A stretch of 64,000 nt of DNA from Dinoroseobacter sp039192165 (GTDB lineage Bacteria > Pseudomonadota > Alphaproteobacteria > Rhodobacterales > Rhodobacteraceae), in the NCBI GenBank assembly GCA_039192165.1, contig JBCCXD010000010.1:1-64000 (forward strand), in the 5' to 3' direction. The notes under the pieces are model-generated. The model saw nothing but the letters and a program-made list of their open reading frames with translations. It searched no databases and was not told where the DNA came from. Positions 8,408 through 15,909 of the stretch are shown in pieces. Every line of letters begins with the position of its first letter. Position 1 is the stretch's first letter. The position numbers and the translations under genes are program-made.

Positions 8408-8959
8408 TTAGAAAAATAGACGATTAACATCAGATCGGGTACGCAAGACAACGAAACGGACTTCAGGCCCATGTCGCGCGAGCGCTTCTGTGATTTTGGG
8501 GCTTTGCTTTGCCTCAAAAGTCCAGATCCAATGCAGAAATTGTTTGTCCGGAAGCTTCTCGGGGCATCCTTTCGCCATGTCGGGGCGAACTTTTCCATAG
8601 CTGCCCCAAACGCGCTTTGCCAACTGCCAGAGCGCACGACGGCGGGTTGGACGCACCCAGATCACAAGGTCTGCCCGGGGCACCCGGACATCGAATGACG
8701 AGACCGAGGTTCCATCGATCACCCATGTGTCTTGCGCCGCATAGGCCTCAGTCAGCCGACGCTGTTCGGTTCTGTCGCGTATCGTCCATCCCGGAAGCCA
8801 GCGAATATCGCGATCCATGGAGATATGTGGCAGGCCATAAATCCGCTCGATGGCGCGCGACAGAGTGGATTTCCCGCCGCCAGAGACGCCGATTACCAGT
8901 ACGCGCTGGGCCTGCGACAGAACCTTGTGCGCTTCAAATGGCGACAGCTCCAGCGGCAC
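8408..8959 (-). CDS. P-loop kinase-like protein (FlaR type)
   Basis: This 183-residue protein has a Walker A loop GVSGGGKST at residues 24-32, the ISMDRDIRWLPGW motif and WVIDGTS, matching proteins annotated as adenylate-kinase-related or DNA topology modulation protein FlaR. Those names rest on weak evidence, so the substrate is unknown. It follows the oxygenase gene by 3 bases on the minus strand, an apparent two-gene operon antisense to the ribosomal cluster. Confidence 0.7.
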   Translation of the reverse strand: MPLELSPFEAHKVLSQAQRVLVIGVSGGGKSTLSRAIERIYGLPHISMDRDIRWLPGWTIRDRTEQRRLTEAYAAQDTWVIDGTSVSSFDVRVPRADLVIWVRPTRRRALWQLAKRVWGSYGKVRPDMAKGCPEKLPDKQFLHWIWTFEAKQSPKITEALARHGPEVRFVVLRTRSDVNRLFF

Positions 8960-8962
8960 TGG

Positions 8963-9583
8963 CTACTCCCAAGCGTAGTTGAAGCTGACCGAAATCCGCT
9001 CGTCTTCGGCCATGTTCATCGGCACTTCGTGGCGCAGCCAGCTTTCCCACAGGAGAACGTCTCCGACAGCGGGTTTTGCGTAAATGAAGGTCTTCAACTC
9101 TTCCCGAGCGTCCTTCTTGCGGGCAGGGGCAGCCATCATTCGGGCGGAGCGGGGGTCTTCGAGCTTCAACGCGGATGTGCCTTCGGGCATGGCGACATAG
9201 GTCGTGCCTGAGATCACAGACTGCGGATGGAGGTGCGAAGAATGTGTGCCTCCCTCGGGCAGGATGTTGATCCAGATATCCTCCAGCCGGAGCGATTTAT
9301 CGCCCAGGTCGAACTCCAGATCTTTCGCAAAGGCGGCAACGTGCTTGTCGAGCGCGGCTACCACATCCTTGAAGATCGGAAAGCGCCAGGGCAAGTCGGT
9401 GAGAGAGGCATAAGAGGTGTAGCCAGGGTAGCCTTCGGTCTCGCACCACTGCTGTCCTGCCTCATCATCCTCGGCGATGGCGTAGCAGGAGGATTCAAGT
9501 TCGGACGGTTTAATGGCCGGGCCGAACTCTGCCAATTGGGCGCGATAAAGGCGGGTGACAAAAAGCGACGTGATCGAGGGCAT
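8963..9583 (-). CDS. 2OG-Fe(II) oxygenase-like protein (TIGR02466 family)
   Basis: This 206-residue protein matches the TIGR02466 putative 2-oxoglutarate/Fe(II) oxygenases. The likely iron ligands are in SSHLHPQS (His117/His119) and SWLRHEV (His185), and Arg196 in ERISVSFNY is the likely 2-oxoglutarate-binding residue. The aromatic N-terminal half (SLFVTRLYRAQL) fits the family. The gene lies between rplP and rpmC but on the opposite strand, upstream of the P-loop gene. The substrate is unknown; its position beside the L16 gene is discussed as a finding. Confidence 0.75.
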   Translation of the reverse strand: MPSITSLFVTRLYRAQLAEFGPAIKPSELESSCYAIAEDDEAGQQWCETEGYPGYTSYASLTDLPWRFPIFKDVVAALDKHVAAFAKDLEFDLGDKSLRLEDIWINILPEGGTHSSHLHPQSVISGTTYVAMPEGTSALKLEDPRSARMMAAPARKKDAREELKTFIYAKPAVGDVLLWESWLRHEVPMNMAEDERISVSFNYAWE

Positions 9584-9774
9584 GGGCGGTCCTTCCCGGG
9601 TCTTCTGCGGCGGAGGCGCTCTTCCCCAGGAAATAAAGGGAAATGAGGGCTTGCCATGTGTCTCTCAGGGGCCTATACGGCGCTCTCATCTTGAACTCCA
9701 CCAGAATCGAGGTGACCCGGAGCAAGGAGTTGCGAAAGGGGCCCACTGGTGACGTTGAAAAAGGACAGATGGCG

Positions 9775-9975
9775 ATGGACGCCCAAGACCTGCGTAATAA
9801 AACGCCGGATGAGCTGCGCGATCAGCTTGCATCCCTGAAGAAAGAGGCTTTCAACCTGCGCTTCCAGCAGGCAACAGCCCAGCTGGAGAACACGGCGCGC
9901 ATGCGTCAGGTTCGCCGCGACGTGGCACGCGTGAAGACCGTGCTGAACGAAAAAGCCGCCTCGGCCGCTGAATAA
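9775..9975 (+). CDS. rpmC: 50S ribosomal protein L29
   Basis: This 66-residue L29 (MDAQDLRNKTPDELRDQL, LRFQQATAQLENTARMR) sits at the tunnel exit. Two ATGs lie in frame at 9769 and 9775; the second is 9 bases from the AAGGA at 9761-9765 and gives the usual length, so I chose it. It restarts the S10 operon after the rplP break. Confidence 0.95.
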   Translation: MDAQDLRNKTPDELRDQLASLKKEAFNLRFQQATAQLENTARMRQVRRDVARVKTVLNEKAASAAE

Positions 9976-9986
9976 GGAGCCCGCAC

Positions 9987-10217
9987 ATGCCCAAGCGTAT
10001 TCTGCAAGGCGTTGTGACGAGCGCCGCTAACGAACAGACCGTAACCGTGTCGGTGGAACGCCGCTTCACGCATCCGGTTCTGAAAAAGACCATTCGTAAG
10101 TCCAAGAAGTACCGGGCTCACGATGCTGAGAACACCTTCAAGGTGGGGGACAAGGTTCGCATTCAGGAATGCGCGCCCATCTCGAAGACCAAACGCTGGG
10201 AGGTGATTGCCACCTAG
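9987..10217 (+). CDS. rpsQ: 30S ribosomal protein S17
   Basis: This 76-residue S17 (MPKRILQGVVTSAANEQTVT, RRFTHPVLKKTIRKSKKY) is a primary 16S binder needed for 30S assembly. It is the last gene of the S10 operon. The 75-base gap to rplN contains a weak TGGGGG/CCCCCA hairpin (10248-10274). Confidence 0.97.
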   Translation: MPKRILQGVVTSAANEQTVTVSVERRFTHPVLKKTIRKSKKYRAHDAENTFKVGDKVRIQECAPISKTKRWEVIAT

Positions 10218-10292
10218 GGCAGTCGCAGTCCGGTTTTATCGAAACCCTGGGGGATCTAATCAGAACAGCCCCCACAGGTCGGGAGAAACCAC

Positions 10293-10661
10293 ATGATCCA
10301 GATGCAGACCAATCTGGATGTTGCTGACAACTCCGGCGCGCGCCGAGTTCAGTGCATCAAGGTCCTGGGTGGTTCCAAGCGTAAATACGCCTCCGTCGGC
10401 GACATTATCGTCGTCTCGGTGAAGGAAGCCATCCCGCGCGGTCGCGTGAAAAAAGGGGACGTCCGCAAGGCCGTCGTCGTACGCACCGCCAAAGAGGTCC
10501 GTCGCGAAGACGGCACCGCGATCCGATTTGACCGCAATGCGGCCGTGATCCTCAACAACAACATGGAGCCTATCGGCACCCGTATCTTCGGGCCGGTCGT
10601 CCGCGAGCTGCGGTCGAAGAACTTCATGAAGATCATCTCGCTCGCCCCGGAGGTGCTGTAA
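10293..10661 (+). CDS. rplN: 50S ribosomal protein L14
   Basis: This 122-residue L14 starts MIQMQTNLDVADNSGARRVQ and contributes to an intersubunit bridge. It is the first gene of the spc operon and lies one base before rplX. Confidence 0.98.
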   Translation: MIQMQTNLDVADNSGARRVQCIKVLGGSKRKYASVGDIIVVSVKEAIPRGRVKKGDVRKAVVVRTAKEVRREDGTAIRFDRNAAVILNNNMEPIGTRIFGPVVRELRSKNFMKIISLAPEVL

Positions 10662-10662
10662 G

Positions 10663-10968
10663 ATGGCCGCTAAGTTGAAATCCGGCGACAAGGTCGTCGT
10701 GCTCGCTGGTAAGGACAAGGGCAAGGAAGGCACCATTACTTTCGTGAATCCGTCCGCCGGCAAAGCTGTGGTTGAAGGCATAAACATCTCCATCCGCCAC
10801 ACCAAACAGTCTCAGGCGTCGCAGGGCGGTCGCATCCCTCAGGCGATGCCGATCGATCTGAGCAACCTGGCGCTGCTCGACAGCAACGGCAAAGCCACCC
10901 GCGTCGGTTTCCGCGTGGAAGACGGCAAAAAGGTTCGCTTCGCCAAAACCACAGGGGAGGCTGTCTGA
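10663..10968 (+). CDS. rplX: 50S ribosomal protein L24
   Basis: This 101-residue L24 has a KOW motif (GDKVVVLAGKDKGKEGTI, residues ~8-25) that initiates 50S assembly. Its stop codon shares one base with the rplE start. Confidence 0.98.
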   Translation: MAAKLKSGDKVVVLAGKDKGKEGTITFVNPSAGKAVVEGINISIRHTKQSQASQGGRIPQAMPIDLSNLALLDSNGKATRVGFRVEDGKKVRFAKTTGEAV

Positions 10969-11531
10969 TGCTGGACACTGCAAACTACACCCCGCGCCTC
11001 AAAGCGGCCTATGCGGACCAGATCCGCGCCGGTATGAAAGAGGAATTTGGTTACAAAAACGACATGCAGATCCCGCGTCTGGACAAGATCGTCCTGAACA
11101 TCGGCGCCGGAGCTGAAGCCGTCAAAGACAGTAAAAAAGCGAAATCGGCACAGGAAGACCTGACCGCCATCGCAGGGCAAAAAGCCGTTGTTACCAAGGC
11201 CAAGAAGTCCATCGCGGGCTTCCGTGTGCGCGAAGAAATGCCACTGGGCGCCAAAGTGACACTGCGTGGCGACCGGATGTACGAGTTCCTCGATCGTCTG
11301 ATCACCATTGCGCTGCCTCGCGTTCGCGACTTCCGCGGCGTAAAGGCCTCATCCTTTGACGGTCGCGGCAATTACGCCATGGGCCTGAAAGAACACATCG
11401 TCTTCCCTGAGATCGATTTCGACAAAGTCGATGAGACCTGGGGGATGGACATCATCATCTGCACCACCGCGCCGACGGACGCGGAAGCGAAGGCGCTGTT
11501 GAAGCATTTCAACATGCCCTTCAACGCGTGA
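10968..11531 (+). CDS. rplE: 50S ribosomal protein L5
   Basis: This 187-residue L5 binds 5S rRNA and bridges to the 30S head. Conserved IPRLDKIVLNIGAG and GLKEHIVFPEID segments are present. In E. coli the S8 repressor site overlaps the start of this gene; I see no obvious copy here. Confidence 0.98.
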   Translation: MLDTANYTPRLKAAYADQIRAGMKEEFGYKNDMQIPRLDKIVLNIGAGAEAVKDSKKAKSAQEDLTAIAGQKAVVTKAKKSIAGFRVREEMPLGAKVTLRGDRMYEFLDRLITIALPRVRDFRGVKASSFDGRGNYAMGLKEHIVFPEIDFDKVDETWGMDIIICTTAPTDAEAKALLKHFNMPFNA

Positions 11532-11549
11532 CGCGCGGGAGAGACTGAT

Positions 11550-11855
11550 ATGGCTAAAAAAGCAATGATCGAACGCGAAAAGAAGCGTCAGAAGCTGGTG
11601 GATAAGTACGCCGCCAAGCGCGCTGCGCTCAAAGAGATCGCAAATGACGAAAGCAAGCCGATGGAAGAGCGTTTCAAAGCACGGCTGAAGCTTGCAGAAC
11701 TGCCGCGCAACAGCTCGGCAACCCGGCTGCACAACCGTTGCCAGCTCACGGGGCGTCCGCACGCGTACTACCGCAAGCTTAAGATCAGCCGAATTGCGCT
11801 GCGTGATCTTGGGTCTAACGGCCAGATTCCTGGCCTCGTCAAGTCCAGCTGGTAA
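11550..11855 (+). CDS. rpsN: 30S ribosomal protein S14
   Basis: This 101-residue S14 is the long, zinc-free type: the zinc-ribbon cysteines are absent and the RCQLTGRPHAYYRKLKISR motif is intact. It lies between rplE and rpsH as in other proteobacteria. Confidence 0.98.
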   Translation: MAKKAMIEREKKRQKLVDKYAAKRAALKEIANDESKPMEERFKARLKLAELPRNSSATRLHNRCQLTGRPHAYYRKLKISRIALRDLGSNGQIPGLVKSSW

Positions 11856-11867
11856 GGGAGGGACCAC

Positions 11868-12263
11868 ATGTCTATGAATGATCCTCTCGGCGATATGCTG
11901 ACCCGTATCCGCAACGCCCAGATGCGTGGCAAGTCCACCGTCCGCACGCCAGCCTCTAAGTTGCGCGCTTGGGTCCTGGACGTGCTCCAGGATGAAGGTT
12001 ACATCCGTGGCTACGAGCGTGTGGAAGACAGCAAGCACCCGGAACTGGAAATCAGCCTGAAGTACTATGACGGCATTCCGGTCATCCGTGAGCTGAAGCG
12101 CGTCTCGAAACCCGGGCGTCGTGTGTATGTCAGCGTGAAAGAAGTCCCCTCGGTCCGCCAGGGCCTGGGCGTCTCGATCGTCTCGACCCCGCGCGGCGTG
12201 ATGTCCGATGCAAATGCACGCTCTGCCAATGTTGGCGGCGAAGTGCTTTGCACGGTCTTCTAA
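11868..12263 (+). CDS. rpsH: 30S ribosomal protein S8
   Basis: This 131-residue S8 (NDPLGDMLTRIRNAQ; C-terminal VGGEVLCTVF) is a core 16S binder and, in enterobacteria, the spc operon repressor. A strong GGGAGG ends about five bases before the ATG at 11868, favouring it over the in-frame ATG six bases later. Confidence 0.98.
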   Translation: MSMNDPLGDMLTRIRNAQMRGKSTVRTPASKLRAWVLDVLQDEGYIRGYERVEDSKHPELEISLKYYDGIPVIRELKRVSKPGRRVYVSVKEVPSVRQGLGVSIVSTPRGVMSDANARSANVGGEVLCTVF

Positions 12264-12273
12264 GGAGGTTGCA

Positions 12274-12807
12274 ATGTCTCGAATTGGTAAAAAACCGGTC
12301 GAACTGCCCTCCGGCGTGACCGCATCCGTCTCGGGCCAGACAGTGGAAGTGAAGGGCCCTAAGGCGACCCGCAGCTTCACCGCCACCGACGATGTGACCA
12401 TCACTGTGGACGGCACTGTTGTGACCGTAGAGCCGCGCGGCAAGTCCAAGCGGGCACGACAGCAGTGGGGCATGTCCCGCACCATGGTTGCAAACCTTGT
12501 GAAAGGTGCGACTGAGGGTTTCAAGAAAGAGCTTGAGATCCAGGGTGTTGGCTATCGTGCTCAGATGCAGGGCAACACGCTGAAGCTGAACCTTGGCCTT
12601 AGCCACGATGTGAACTTCCCGGTGCCGCAGGGCGTGACTGTCACCTGCCCTAAGCCGACGGAAATCATCATTGAAGGCACCGACGAACAGCTTGTTGGTC
12701 AGGTGGCTGCGAACATCCGCGACTGGCGCAAGCCCGAGCCCTACAAGGGCAAAGGCATCCGCTACAAGGATGAGTACATCTTCCGCAAGGAAGGCAAGAA
12801 GAAGTAA
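12274..12807 (+). CDS. rplF: 50S ribosomal protein L6
   Basis: This 177-residue L6 begins MSRIGKKPVELPSGV and ends with the GKGIRYKDEYIFRKEGKKK family signature. The start is set by AAGGAGG at 12262-12268, overlapping the rpsH stop. L6 lies at the GTPase-associated centre. Confidence 0.98.
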   Translation: MSRIGKKPVELPSGVTASVSGQTVEVKGPKATRSFTATDDVTITVDGTVVTVEPRGKSKRARQQWGMSRTMVANLVKGATEGFKKELEIQGVGYRAQMQGNTLKLNLGLSHDVNFPVPQGVTVTCPKPTEIIIEGTDEQLVGQVAANIRDWRKPEPYKGKGIRYKDEYIFRKEGKKK

Positions 12808-12818
12808 GGACGAGCAAA

Positions 12819-13178
12819 ATGGCAAACAGCAAACGGGAACTGTTCCTCAAGCGCCGCCTGCGCGTCCGGAACAAACTGAAGAAAATGGCCGAGGGGCGTC
12901 CGCGCCTTTCGGTGCACCGCTCGGGCAAGAACATCAGCGTCCAGCTGATCGACGATGTTCAGGGTCGCACACTGGCATCCGCCTCCTCGCTGGAAAAGGA
13001 TCTGGGCGTTGTGGGCAAGAACAACATCGAAGCGTCCGCCAAGGTCGGTGCAGCCATCGCAGAGCGAGCCAAAAAAGCCGGTGTCGAAGAATGCTATTTC
13101 GACCGTGGCGGTTTCCTCTTCCACGGCAAGGTGAAGGCTCTGGCCGACGCCGCGCGCGAAGGTGGTCTGAAGTTTTAA
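12819..13178 (+). CDS. rplR: 50S ribosomal protein L18
   Basis: This 119-residue L18 (RPRLSVHRSGKNISVQLIDD; FDRGGFLFHGKVKALADAAR) binds 5S rRNA with L5. An 89-base gap follows before rpsE, longer than other gaps in this operon. Confidence 0.98.
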   Translation: MANSKRELFLKRRLRVRNKLKKMAEGRPRLSVHRSGKNISVQLIDDVQGRTLASASSLEKDLGVVGKNNIEASAKVGAAIAERAKKAGVEECYFDRGGFLFHGKVKALADAAREGGLKF

Positions 13179-13185
13179 ACCCTGA

Positions 13186-13207
13186 AGGGCGCCGGGTGCG
13201 GCGCCCT
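13186..13207 (+). other. hairpin in rplR-rpsE gap
   Basis: AGGGCGCC (13186-13193) and GGCGCCCT (13200-13207) form a perfect 8-bp stem with a 6-base loop just after the rplR stop. There is no T-run, so it is more likely an mRNA-stability or processing structure than a terminator. Confidence 0.35.
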
Positions 13208-13267
13208 CGATGATCCGGGACCGAGTGGTCACCAGGATTGCAGAAACATATGCTCAAGGAGGCCTGC

Positions 13268-13855
13268 ATGGCAGAGCGTGAAAACCGCAGGGGCCGTCGC
13301 GACGACCGAGACGAAACCCCGGAATTCCAGGATCGTCTTGTCGCGATCAACCGTGTGTCGAAAACCGTTAAAGGCGGTAAGCGCTTTGGCTTTGCAGCCC
13401 TTGTGGTTGTGGGTGACCAGCGTGGCCGTGTCGGCTTCGGCAAAGGCAAGGCCAAAGAGGTGCCTGAGGCGATCCGCAAGGCGACCGAGCAGGCCAAGCG
13501 CAACCTGATCCGCGTGCCGCTGCGCGAAGGCCGGACGCTGCATCACGACATCGAAGGGCGTCATGGCGCCGGCAAGGTGATGATGCGCACCGCGCCGCAA
13601 GGTACCGGGATCATCGCAGGTGGTCCGATGCGTGCCGTGTTCGAGATGCTGGGCGTTCAGGACGTGGTGGCGAAGTCCATCGGCTCCCAGAACCCTTACA
13701 ACATGATCCGCGCCACGCTGGACGGCCTGAAAAAGGAAACCAGCCCGCGTATGGTTGCACAGCGGCGTGGCAAGAAGGTCTCGGACATCCTGCGCAAGCC
13801 GGAAGCCGAGGCTGAAGCAGCGCCCGAGGCAGCTGCCGAGCCCGCAGAAGCGTAA
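13268..13855 (+). CDS. rpsE: 30S ribosomal protein S5 with Ala/Glu tail
   Basis: S5 shapes the decoding site and the mRNA entry channel. The 195-residue product has the dsRNA-binding fold (FGFAALVVVGDQRGRVGFG, ~residues 40-60). The last ~22 residues (AEAEAAPEAAAEPAEA) are an acidic Ala/Glu tail like that on L3. The ATG at 13268 follows an AAGGAGG at 13257-13263 and gives the family's usual N-terminus. Confidence 0.97.
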   Translation: MAERENRRGRRDDRDETPEFQDRLVAINRVSKTVKGGKRFGFAALVVVGDQRGRVGFGKGKAKEVPEAIRKATEQAKRNLIRVPLREGRTLHHDIEGRHGAGKVMMRTAPQGTGIIAGGPMRAVFEMLGVQDVVAKSIGSQNPYNMIRATLDGLKKETSPRMVAQRRGKKVSDILRKPEAEAEAAPEAAAEPAEA

Positions 13856-13867
13856 GGAGAGCGAGAC

Positions 13868-14056
13868 ATGGCAAAAACCATCGTCGTCAAGCAGATCGGC
13901 TCCCCGATCCGCCGCCCAGAGATCCAGCGCCAGACGCTGATCGGATTGGGCCTCAACAAGATGCACAAGACCCGCGAGCTTGAAGACACTCCTGCCGTGC
14001 GGGGCATGGTCAAAAAGATCCCGCACCTGGTCGAGATCATCGAAGAGCGCGGGTGA
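13868..14056 (+). CDS. rpmD: 50S ribosomal protein L30
   Basis: This 62-residue L30 (VKQIGSPIRRPEIQRQTLIG; MVKKIPHLVEIIEE) is the normal short bacterial form. It is followed by a terminator, although rplO would usually follow directly. Confidence 0.97.
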   Translation: MAKTIVVKQIGSPIRRPEIQRQTLIGLGLNKMHKTRELEDTPAVRGMVKKIPHLVEIIEERG

Positions 14057-14074
14057 GCCGCGCAGGCACAAGAC

Positions 14075-14110
14075 AAAAAACGCCCCGAACAAACGGGGCG
14101 TTTTTCTTTT
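14075..14110 (+). terminator. intrinsic terminator after rpmD
   Basis: CGCCCCG (14081-14087) and CGGGGCG (14094-14100) form a 7-bp GC stem flanked by six A before and TTTTTCTTTT after. The A/T flanks extend the stem and make it potentially bidirectional. It separates the spc operon front from the FkbM gene and rplO. Confidence 0.88.
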
Positions 14111-14193
14111 GGAGCAGGTGTTGAGCGTGGACCCAGCCTCGGGGCAATCGCTACCTCTGCTCAGAGATCGCTCACAAGACGGAGCCCGAAGCT

Positions 14194-15183
14194 ATGCGAG
14201 ATATTCCCCCTCTGCTTGTGGACGAACGCGCACGCGTTGAGATGACAACGAGCTGCAGGGACTGTGACGTGATACCCAAAGTGACAGGCGCTGGCAAAGT
14301 CGTTCAGATCGACAATGAACACGTCCAGCTGATGCACAACGGGTTGAAAGTAAAAGCTGGGGGATACTACGGCGATTGGATGATCGAGATCATCGAACGT
14401 CTTGGCGGGCACCACGAGCCGCAGGAAGAGCTCGTCTTCCATACCCTCATGGATTTTTTCCCAAAAAACGGCAGGATGATCGAGCTTGGGGCATTCTGGT
14501 CCTACTATTCCATTTGGTTCATGCTCGGGCACCCGGAACGGCGCGCACTCGGTATTGAGCCCGATCCAGCACATATTGAGATTGGCAAGAAAAACGCTGC
14601 GCTGAATGGGGTGCAACTTGAAATCCGCCAAGGTTTCCTGGGCTCAGAGGGGCCGGCTACGGCGCCCTTCCAAACAGAGCAAAGCGGCATATTGGAAATT
14701 CCCCGATTGGCAGCCGCCGATCTGTGCTGTGAATTCGCACCCGAAGGTCTGGACTTATTGCATGTCGACACCCAGGGCGCTGAAACCGGTGTTATCGCAA
14801 ATTGCGAGAGCCTTCTTATGAAAGGCGCCATACGGTTTATGCTCGTTTCGACTCATAGCGAGACAATCTCCGGCAGCCCGCTCACGCACCAGGAATGCCT
14901 TGAGCTCATAGGAGACTACGGCGGTAGAGTGCTGGAAGAGCACGATGTACACGAGTCCTTTAGCGGGGACGGAATGATCGCCGCCTATTTCGGACACGAT
15001 CCTATCGATTGGCCGAAGCTTGACCTTAGCTACAACCGCTACTCGCACAGCTTGTTCCGAAATCCGATCTTCGACCTCGCTGAAGTGCGTAGATCGCTTG
15101 CGGAAATGGAAGCAGATTCAAAGCCACCGCTCACCGGATCGCAGGTTAAGAAAACCTGGTTAAACCGGCTCATGGGGACCTGA
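14194..15183 (+). CDS. FkbM-type SAM methyltransferase
   Basis: This 329-residue protein has a class I methyltransferase core: MIELGAFWSYYSIWF (~residues 94-108, motif I region), GIEPDPAHIEIGKKNA (motif II) and DLLHVDTQGAETGVI, the FkbM-family D-x-Q-G-x-E signature. FkbM enzymes O-methylate sugars or polyketides, often on surface glycans. It lies alone between the rpmD terminator and rplO. The substrate is unknown. Confidence 0.75.
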   Translation: MRDIPPLLVDERARVEMTTSCRDCDVIPKVTGAGKVVQIDNEHVQLMHNGLKVKAGGYYGDWMIEIIERLGGHHEPQEELVFHTLMDFFPKNGRMIELGAFWSYYSIWFMLGHPERRALGIEPDPAHIEIGKKNAALNGVQLEIRQGFLGSEGPATAPFQTEQSGILEIPRLAAADLCCEFAPEGLDLLHVDTQGAETGVIANCESLLMKGAIRFMLVSTHSETISGSPLTHQECLELIGDYGGRVLEEHDVHESFSGDGMIAAYFGHDPIDWPKLDLSYNRYSHSLFRNPIFDLAEVRRSLAEMEADSKPPLTGSQVKKTWLNRLMGT

Positions 15184-15324
15184 CGACACTTCTTTTTATC
15201 TTGAACCCTAATTCCAGCAGGCGTATACGCCGCCGGTGTCCTTCTGGGCTCAATGTAAAATACCAAGAATCGCCGTGGTCGGGGGCTTTCGCTTCGATCC
15301 CCGCATCCGGCAAGGAGAAGCGAT

Positions 15325-15798
15325 ATGAAACTGCATGAACTGCGCGACAATCCAGGCGCAACCAAACCCCGCAAACGTATTGGCCGCGGTCCGGGCTCGG
15401 GAACCGGTAAGACCGGTGGCCGGGGTATCAAGGGGCAGAAGTCCCGTTCGGGTGTGGCAATCAAGGGCTATGAAGGTGGCCAGATGCCGCTCTACCAGCG
15501 TTTGCCCAAGCGCGGGTTCAATAAACCGAATGCCAAGAAATATGCTGTCGTGAACCTTGGTCTTATCCAGAAGTTCATCGATGCAGGCAAGCTCGATGGA
15601 AAGGCTGCGATCACCGAGGATGTCCTGGTTGCATCCGGTCTCGTCCGCCGCAAGCTCGACGGTGTCCGTGTTCTTGCCAAGGGTGAGATTACCGCCAAGG
15701 TCGACCTGAAAGTAACCGGCGCGTCCAAGTCCGCTGTGGCTGCCGTCGAGAAGGCGGGTGGTTCACTGACGGTCACAACCGCGCAGGCGGCGGCGTAA
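15325..15798 (+). CDS. rplO: 50S ribosomal protein L15
   Basis: This 157-residue L15 has the Gly/Arg-rich N-terminus (KRIGRGPGSGTGKTGGRG) that threads into 23S rRNA and the GFEGGQ-like KGYEGGQMPLYQRLPKRGF block. It is separated from rpmD by the FkbM gene. The 141-base leader must hold its promoter unless there is read-through from upstream. Confidence 0.98.
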   Translation: MKLHELRDNPGATKPRKRIGRGPGSGTGKTGGRGIKGQKSRSGVAIKGYEGGQMPLYQRLPKRGFNKPNAKKYAVVNLGLIQKFIDAGKLDGKAAITEDVLVASGLVRRKLDGVRVLAKGEITAKVDLKVTGASKSAVAAVEKAGGSLTVTTAQAAA

Positions 15799-15846
15799 CG
15801 GCTTGTGAGGGGCGCGCGCGCCGCTTACATCTAACCCAAGTTTTCC

Positions 15847-15885
15847 AACGCCGCCGGAACGGGAAACCGTCTGGCGGCGTTTGCA
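15847..15885 (+). terminator. hairpin between rplO and secY (possible attenuator)
   Basis: AACGCCGCC (15847-15855) and GGCGGCGTT (15873-15881) form a perfect 9-bp stem with a 17-base loop, followed by only TTGC. It may partly terminate transcription and lower secY relative to rplO. Confidence 0.4.
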
Positions 15886-15909
15886 TCCATAAGGTCCAAG
15901 GAACAGGAC

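Noticed and set aside
11349..12524. 391-codon minus-strand open frame
   Set aside because: It is antisense to rplE, rpsN, rpsH and rplF.
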